The notes beneath the pieces were generated by a model. The model was given only the letters and a program-made list of their open reading frames with translations, was not told the origin of the DNA and made no database searches. The position numbers and the translations under genes are program-made. This document shows, in pieces, positions 60,092-64,000 of a stretch of 64,000 nt of DNA (the stretch's first letter is position 1; the number at the start of each line of letters is the position of its first letter). Source of the stretch: Devosia litorisediminis. GTDB taxonomy: Bacteria; Pseudomonadota; Alphaproteobacteria; Rhizobiales; Devosiaceae. The stretch lies in NCBI RefSeq assembly GCF_018334155.1, contig NZ_JAGXTP010000002.1, positions 248,001 to 312,000 on the forward strand, written 5' to 3'.

Positions 60092-60985
60092 TCACAGCCC
60101 GTTCACGGGAACTTTGAGGTAGCTTTTGCCATCCTCATCCTTGGGCGGCAGCTTGCCACCGCGCATGTTGATCTGCAGCGACGGGATGATCAGCTTGGGC
60201 ATGGCCAGCGTCGCATCGCGCGCTTCACGCATCGCCACGAAGCTGTCCTCGTCAGTGCCCTTGCCGACATGGATATTGTGCTCGATCTCGTCTGCCACCG
60301 TGGTCTCCCACTGGATGTCGCGGCCGTTCGGGCCGTAATCGTGACACATGAACAGCCGGGTCTCGCCGGGCAGGGCCAGCACGCGCTGGATCGACTGATA
60401 CAGCGTGCGCGCATCACCGCCGGGGAAGTCGGCACGGGCCGAGCCGCCATCGGGCATGAACAGGGTGTCACCGACGAAGGCGGCGTCGCCCACCACATGC
60501 GTCATGCAGGCCGGGGTATGGCCTGGCGTGTGCATCACCCGCACCGTCAGCCCGCCGATCTTGTAGCTGTCGCCATCGGTAAAAAGTCGGTCGAACTGGC
60601 TGCCATCGCGCTGGAATTCGGTGCCTTCATTGAAGACCTTGCCGAAGGTTTCCTGCACAATTTTGATGTTCTCGCCAATGCCCAGCTTGCCACCCAGCTT
60701 GCCCTGGATATAGGGCGCGGCCGACAGGTGATCGGCATGCACATGGGTTTCGATCAGCCACTGCAGATCGAGCTTGTTATCCTCGATATAGGCGATGATC
60801 TTGTCGGCGCCGTCATAGGTGATGCGGCCGGCCGCGTAGTCGATATCCATCACTGAATCGACCACCGCACAGGCGTTCGAGTCGGGATCCTTGACCACAT
60901 AGCTGATGGTGTTGGTCGGCGCGTCAAAGAACGCCACCACTTCAGGATGCACATCAAGTTCGGGGGTGAATGGAATGGACGTCAT
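60092..60985 (-). CDS. blh: MBL-fold persulfide dioxygenase-like hydrolase (Blh/ETHE1 type)
   Basis: A 297-residue metallo-beta-lactamase-fold protein with THVHADHLSAA as metal motif, HTPGHTPACMTHVVG and DYGPNGRDIQWE typical of the BigR-linked Blh/ETHE1 group. It oxidises glutathione persulfide to sulfite. ATG 60985 with AAGAGGAT upstream is selected (ATG 60991 possible); the open frame up to 61282 overlaps the YeeE gene and is not coding. Confidence 0.88.
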   Translation of the reverse strand: MTSIPFTPELDVHPEVVAFFDAPTNTISYVVKDPDSNACAVVDSVMDIDYAAGRITYDGADKIIAYIEDNKLDLQWLIETHVHADHLSAAPYIQGKLGGKLGIGENIKIVQETFGKVFNEGTEFQRDGSQFDRLFTDGDSYKIGGLTVRVMHTPGHTPACMTHVVGDAAFVGDTLFMPDGGSARADFPGGDARTLYQSIQRVLALPGETRLFMCHDYGPNGRDIQWETTVADEIEHNIHVGKGTDEDSFVAMREARDATLAMPKLIIPSLQINMRGGKLPPKDEDGKSYLKVPVNGL

Positions 60986-61007
60986 GGTCATATCCTCTTC
61001 TTGGTCA

Positions 61008-61448
61008 TCAGGCGGTTTGTGTTGTCCGGGCCTGCAGGGCCACACGGACGGTACGGGCGGCGGCAATGCCGGTGAGCATGGCGCCAACGAAAATCCAGGC
61101 CGAGCTTTCGCCAAGGCCGAGCGCCGGAATGGCGCCGCCCGGGCAGAAGCCGGCAATGCCCCAGCCAATGCCGAAAATGGCTGAGCCTGCCAGCAATTGG
61201 GTGTCCAGCTTGCGATTGGTTGGCAGGTGGAAGCGCGCTTCAAGCACCGGCTTGTCTCGCTTGAGCACGTAGAAATAACCAATCGCAGTCACCACCAGGG
61301 CACCACCCATGACAAACGCCAGTGAGGGGTCCCAGGTGCCAGCCAGGTCGAAAAAATTCAGCACCTTGGCCGGATTGGCCATGCCGGAGATGGCAATGCC
61401 GGTGCCAAAGATCAGGCCGATCAGGCCCGCAAGCAGAGTGCGGCGCAT
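61008..61448 (-). CDS. YeeE/YedE family sulfur transporter, second half
   Basis: A 146-residue membrane protein with four helices and the YeeE motif GIAGFCPGGAIPALGLG with its conserved cysteine. ATG 61448 overlaps the stop of the first half (ATGA). The two short proteins together equal one full-length thiosulfate/sulfur carrier, as in PmpA/PmpB. Confidence 0.88.
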   Translation of the reverse strand: MRRTLLAGLIGLIFGTGIAISGMANPAKVLNFFDLAGTWDPSLAFVMGGALVVTAIGYFYVLKRDKPVLEARFHLPTNRKLDTQLLAGSAIFGIGWGIAGFCPGGAIPALGLGESSAWIFVGAMLTGIAAARTVRVALQARTTQTA

Positions 61449-61876
61449 CAGAAGCCTCCCAGCACGTGACGAATGACAAAAACGGTAATGATGGCGGTCG
61501 CCATGAAGGTGGCGGTGGCCGCAATCGAGCGTGGGGACAAACGCGCCATGCCGCACACGCCGTGCCCTGACGTGCAGCCTGAGCCCAGATAGGCACCAAC
61601 GCCAACAATCAATCCGCCAATCACCAGCCAGGGGGTGGGGACGGGGTTGACGAAGCCGACGCTGGCTTCAGAGAACGACACCAGAATGGCAGGGGCGATG
61701 ATCGCGCCAGCCAGAAAGGCAGCACGCCAGCCCCAGTCGCTCGCCAGGGGCGGCACCAGGCCTGTCAGGATGCCGGTCATGCCGGCGATGCGGCCGTGAA
61801 AGGCCATCAGCAATACGGTAGCAAGACCGATCAGCGCGCCACCGGACAGCGACGCGAGAGGGGTGAATTCCGTCAT
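61448..61876 (-). CDS. YeeE/YedE family sulfur transporter, first half
   Basis: A 142-residue membrane protein with four helices and the motif [17 protein letters not shown], whose cysteines can relay sulfur. First gene of the BigR-controlled operon, 66 bases from the operator palindrome. Confidence 0.88.
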   Translation of the reverse strand: MTEFTPLASLSGGALIGLATVLLMAFHGRIAGMTGILTGLVPPLASDWGWRAAFLAGAIIAPAILVSFSEASVGFVNPVPTPWLVIGGLIVGVGAYLGSGCTSGHGVCGMARLSPRSIAATATFMATAIITVFVIRHVLGGF

Positions 61877-61942
61877 TTATGAATAACTCTGCACATTGAT
61901 TTATAGGGGGATTGAGTGCTAGGTCTCGATCTGCATATATGT

Positions 61943-61962
61943 TTATTAGAACATTCTAATAA
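61943..61962. promoter_or_regulatory. BigR operator
   Basis: TTATTAGAA (61943-61951) and TTCTAATAA (61954-61962) form a perfect 9-base inverted repeat around CA, the AT-rich type bound by BigR. It sits between the divergent regulator and the sulfur operon and just upstream of the regulator ATG at 61970. Confidence 0.8.
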
Positions 61963-61969
61963 GGTCAAG

Positions 61970-62263
61970 ATGGAAATCGCAAAACTGGAAGCCAATGCCG
62001 AGCAGGCCTCGCGCCTGCTCACGGCCATGGCCAATGCCAAGCGCCTCCGGATTCTATGCTGTCTTCTCGATGGCGAGATGAATGTGGGTGATCTTGAAGA
62101 GCGCGTGGGTCTGGCCCAGTCCCCGCTCAGCCAGCACCTGTCCAAGCTGCGCGCCTGGGACTTCGTCAAAACGCGGCGCGACGGCCAGCAGGTCTATTAT
62201 TCGATCGCCTCAGATGAGGTGAGCAAGATCCTGACGACGCTGTACGACATCTACTGCGACTGA
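61970..62263 (+). CDS. bigR: ArsR-family sulfide/persulfide repressor BigR
   Basis: A 97-residue winged-helix repressor (LEERVGLAQSPLSQHLSKLR as recognition region). Cysteines lie at 30, 31 and 96; BigR uses a pair at the equivalent early and C-terminal places to form a polysulfide bridge that releases DNA. ATG 61970 after AAGG at 61961-61964 is preferred over 61916, which lies within the operator region. Controls the divergent yeeE-yeeE-blh-DUF442-SulP genes. Confidence 0.88.
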   Translation: MEIAKLEANAEQASRLLTAMANAKRLRILCCLLDGEMNVGDLEERVGLAQSPLSQHLSKLRAWDFVKTRRDGQQVYYSIASDEVSKILTTLYDIYCD

Positions 62264-62280
62264 CAGGCAAAACGCATGGA

Positions 62281-62299
62281 CCGGCGACATCGCCGCCGG
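62281..62299. terminator. Weak convergent hairpin
   Basis: CCGGCG (62281-62286) can pair with CGCCGG (62294-62299) between the convergent bigR and M81 genes. Short, without a U-tract. Confidence 0.35.
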
Positions 62300-62326
62300 C
62301 CCCGTATGACTATTCTGGCAACCGGT

Positions 62327-63766
62327 TCAACGTGCGTCGGCGCGGCTTGACCATTTTACTTCCGGCGCCCAGGCAAAGTCGGTATCGAACGGATATTGCG
62401 GCACGCTCTTGTGCTGGCGCTCCAGCCGCTCGACAAACTGATCCACCACGCCGGGCGACAGCGCCATCAGGCTCGGATTGGCGATCGGCCCCAGATCGGG
62501 TGACAGATAGCCTGACTTGACCACCACAATCTTGGCCGTGTGCGGATCAAGACCCAGCCGGGTGAAGTCTTCTATATTGTGGAATGGCCGCCGCCGCGCG
62601 GTCAGCACCAGATCAATCCCGCCAATGCGCACCACCGCTTCACGCAGATGGGGCTGCGCGGTTTCAAGCAGGAATACAACTTCTGCTGTCGCCTCCACCA
62701 TGGTGCTTGAGGGGTCAAGGCTGGCGCCGATCGTGATCGCAATGGTGGCGCCCACGCCGGCTGCATAAGCTGCGTCGGTGGCGGGTTTGTCGGCAATACC
62801 GGCAAACACCACGCCCTGCGCATCATTGGCCATCAGTTCGGCCAGCACCTCTGCCCGGTCACCCACGCCCCCGCCGGTTGGATTGTCACCGGACTCGGCC
62901 AGAACCACCGGGCTGGTCGTGGCTTCCAGTGCCCAGTCGACACAGGCCTCAATGCTGCCCGTGGTGGTGCCAAACACGAACTGTTCGCGAATATCCCAAT
63001 AGTTCTGCGCCAGCGCCCGCGCTGCCGCAGTCATTGCCAGCCGGTCAGTGCCCGTGACCACCGCACATGCGGTGGCGCGGGGTTCGTCTGCCCACACATA
63101 ACCCACCTGAAACGAGGCATCCCAAATTCCCGTCGGATCCTCTGTGGCCTGCAGCTGGGTGTAAAAGCTCCGCGCCGGCTCGTCCTGGGTCGACGTGCGC
63201 TCGCCGGGCAACAGCACCGGCACGGGCGCCCAAGCCACAACGGGTCGCTGGCCCGAGCGCAAGGCGCGCACCAGCATGGTCACCGCGCGCCGCATGGTGT
63301 CCGCCACATCGATATGGGGCGCCGTGCGATAGGTCGAAAAGATGTCGAGCCCGTCGATGATCTTCTGGCTGACATTGCCATGCAGGTCGTAGCTCGCAGC
63401 GATCAGCACATCAGGACCGACCAGTGCGCGCACCGCACTGATGAAGTCGCCTTCGGCGTCGTGAAGGCCCTCGACAAACATCGCGCCATGCATGGCCAGA
63501 TAAACCCCGTCAACGGGCATGGCCTCTTTGATGCCCTCGAGGATTTCGGCCTTCCAGCGCGCATAGAGCGCCCCTTCCACCGGCCCGCCTGCAATGGCGC
63601 GCGCATGCAGCACGGTGATGAACTCGGCCGGGAAATGCGTCAGGAAATCGAAATAGCCGTCCTTGAGCATGGATGGTCCGCGCAGCACCCGGAAATCGGC
63701 CTCGCGCGCCAGCACGGGGTTATAGGTGCTGCACTCGGTGTGCAGGCCAGCAACAGCAATACGCAT
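62327..63766 (-). CDS. M81 family metallopeptidase (MlrC-like)
   Basis: A 479-residue protein of the microcystinase C family. Metal-binding candidates are in GLHTECSTYNP, YLAMHGAM, SYDLHGN and YRTAPHID, with the C-terminal MlrC domain from about 300 (AESGDNPTGGGVGDR). ATG 63766 follows GGAG by seven bases. Despite the name, most members are of unknown substrate, probably cyclic or modified peptides or amides. Overlaps the MFS gene stop, so the two work together. Confidence 0.87.
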   Translation of the reverse strand: MRIAVAGLHTECSTYNPVLAREADFRVLRGPSMLKDGYFDFLTHFPAEFITVLHARAIAGGPVEGALYARWKAEILEGIKEAMPVDGVYLAMHGAMFVEGLHDAEGDFISAVRALVGPDVLIAASYDLHGNVSQKIIDGLDIFSTYRTAPHIDVADTMRRAVTMLVRALRSGQRPVVAWAPVPVLLPGERTSTQDEPARSFYTQLQATEDPTGIWDASFQVGYVWADEPRATACAVVTGTDRLAMTAAARALAQNYWDIREQFVFGTTTGSIEACVDWALEATTSPVVLAESGDNPTGGGVGDRAEVLAELMANDAQGVVFAGIADKPATDAAYAAGVGATIAITIGASLDPSSTMVEATAEVVFLLETAQPHLREAVVRIGGIDLVLTARRRPFHNIEDFTRLGLDPHTAKIVVVKSGYLSPDLGPIANPSLMALSPGVVDQFVERLERQHKSVPQYPFDTDFAWAPEVKWSSRADAR

Positions 63767-64000
63767 CAAAGCACTCCAGCAATATCGGCTTCAGGATTAT
63801 GATTGGTCTTGGCGGGTTTCTTGGTTGCCAGCCTTCCGGTCAGCATCAGGCTCACCAGCAGCGCAGGTACCACACAGGCAACCCCCAGCCGGATATCGGC
63901 ATGTTCGGCGACAAAGCCGATCACCGGCGGGCCCACCAGAAAGCCCAGCAGTGCCACAAAACTCAAAATCGCGACATTGGCCGATGCCGCCCGATCAGTC
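63766..64000 (-). CDS. MFS transporter, 3' end only
   Basis: The C-terminal 77 or so residues of a carrier that begins beyond the window. The frame is open to the edge, with the last two helices (SFVALLGFLVGPPVIGF and LGVACVVPALLVSLMLTG) and a basic tail. Stop overlaps the M81 start (ATGA). Probably imports the M81 substrate. Confidence 0.75.
   Translation of the reverse strand, partial: TDRAASANVAILSFVALLGFLVGPPVIGFVAEHADIRLGVACVVPALLVSLMLTGRLATKKPAKTNHNPEADIAGVL

Noticed and set aside
60986..61282. N-terminal extension of the persulfide dioxygenase-like protein
   Set aside because: It overlaps the YeeE gene, is low-complexity and the conserved protein starts at 60985 behind AAGAGGAT.
1..64000. 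tRNA, rRNA, riboswitch, CRISPR or prophage elements
   Set aside because: None was recognised by eye; short or diverged RNA elements could be missed without a covariance search.

Overview
The window reads as chromosomal DNA of a high-GC alphaproteobacterium. The gene content (DUF930, BigR-type sulfide regulation, many ABC sugar and amino acid importers, GntR control, a membrane PQQ glucose dehydrogenase) points to the Hyphomicrobiales, perhaps a Devosia-like organism. This is inferred from gene style, not from a marker gene. No rRNA, tRNA, CRISPR array or complete insertion sequence was seen.

Layout. (1) 0.3-4.7 kb: MFS carrier, a thiolase-like protein lacking the usual catalytic Cys and His, its DUF35 partner, and an acyl-CoA synthetase. 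(2) 4.7-17.2 kb: a carbohydrate regulon with a ketose 3-epimerase-like TIM barrel, DhaL and DhaK, a LacD-type class I aldolase, an aldehyde dehydrogenase, a GntR/UTRA repressor, a fucose/arabinose isomerase-like protein, a YnjBCD-like ABC importer and a nucleoside-hydrolase-fold enzyme. Together they fit a ketose-1-phosphate route (hydrolase, isomerase, 3-epimerase, C1 kinase, aldolase, aldehyde oxidation). A TauE/SafE exporter follows. (3) 18.1-26.6 kb: an apparently more AT-rich periplasmic copper/redox island with a multicopper oxidase, DUF305 protein, four-exon-like run of cytochrome c type genes (three c-type cytochromes in all), Tat-exported L,D-transpeptidase, BNR-repeat protein, three small Cys/His secreted proteins and a DUF930 protein. 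A roughly 0.6 kb non-coding or decayed stretch follows. (4) 27.2-30.2 kb: MacA-like adaptor, FtsX-type permease and LolD-type ATPase. (5) 30.2-40.5 kb: a GntR-controlled sugar or sugar-acid operon (enolase-superfamily dehydratase, sugar ABC importer, RhaM-like mutarotase, DUF4432 epimerase, SDR) that also carries a CaiB-type CoA-transferase and an enoyl-CoA hydratase. (6) 40.6-52.4 kb: hydroxyproline catabolism with two proline-racemase-superfamily enzymes, an MLE-type epimerase, an OCD-type reductase, D-hydroxyproline oxidase, HypD-like deaminase, a complete Liv ABC importer and a divergent GntR gene. (7) 52.5-58 kb: serine hydrolase, membrane glucose dehydrogenase, Na+/H+ antiporter. (8) 58-62.3 kb: BigR-controlled sulfide detoxification (YeeE/YedE halves, persulfide dioxygenase-like MBL protein, DUF442 protein, SulP carrier). 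(9) 62.3-64 kb: M81 peptidase and the end of an MFS gene.

Three themes recur. Catabolic units are each paired with a dedicated importer and a GntR regulator beside a readable palindrome. All three complete importers with a binding-protein gene have a strong hairpin between that gene and the first permease gene. Several enzymes carry substituted catalytic residues (thiolase-like protein, Ser/Thr proline-racemase homologue), so their names should be taken as family names.
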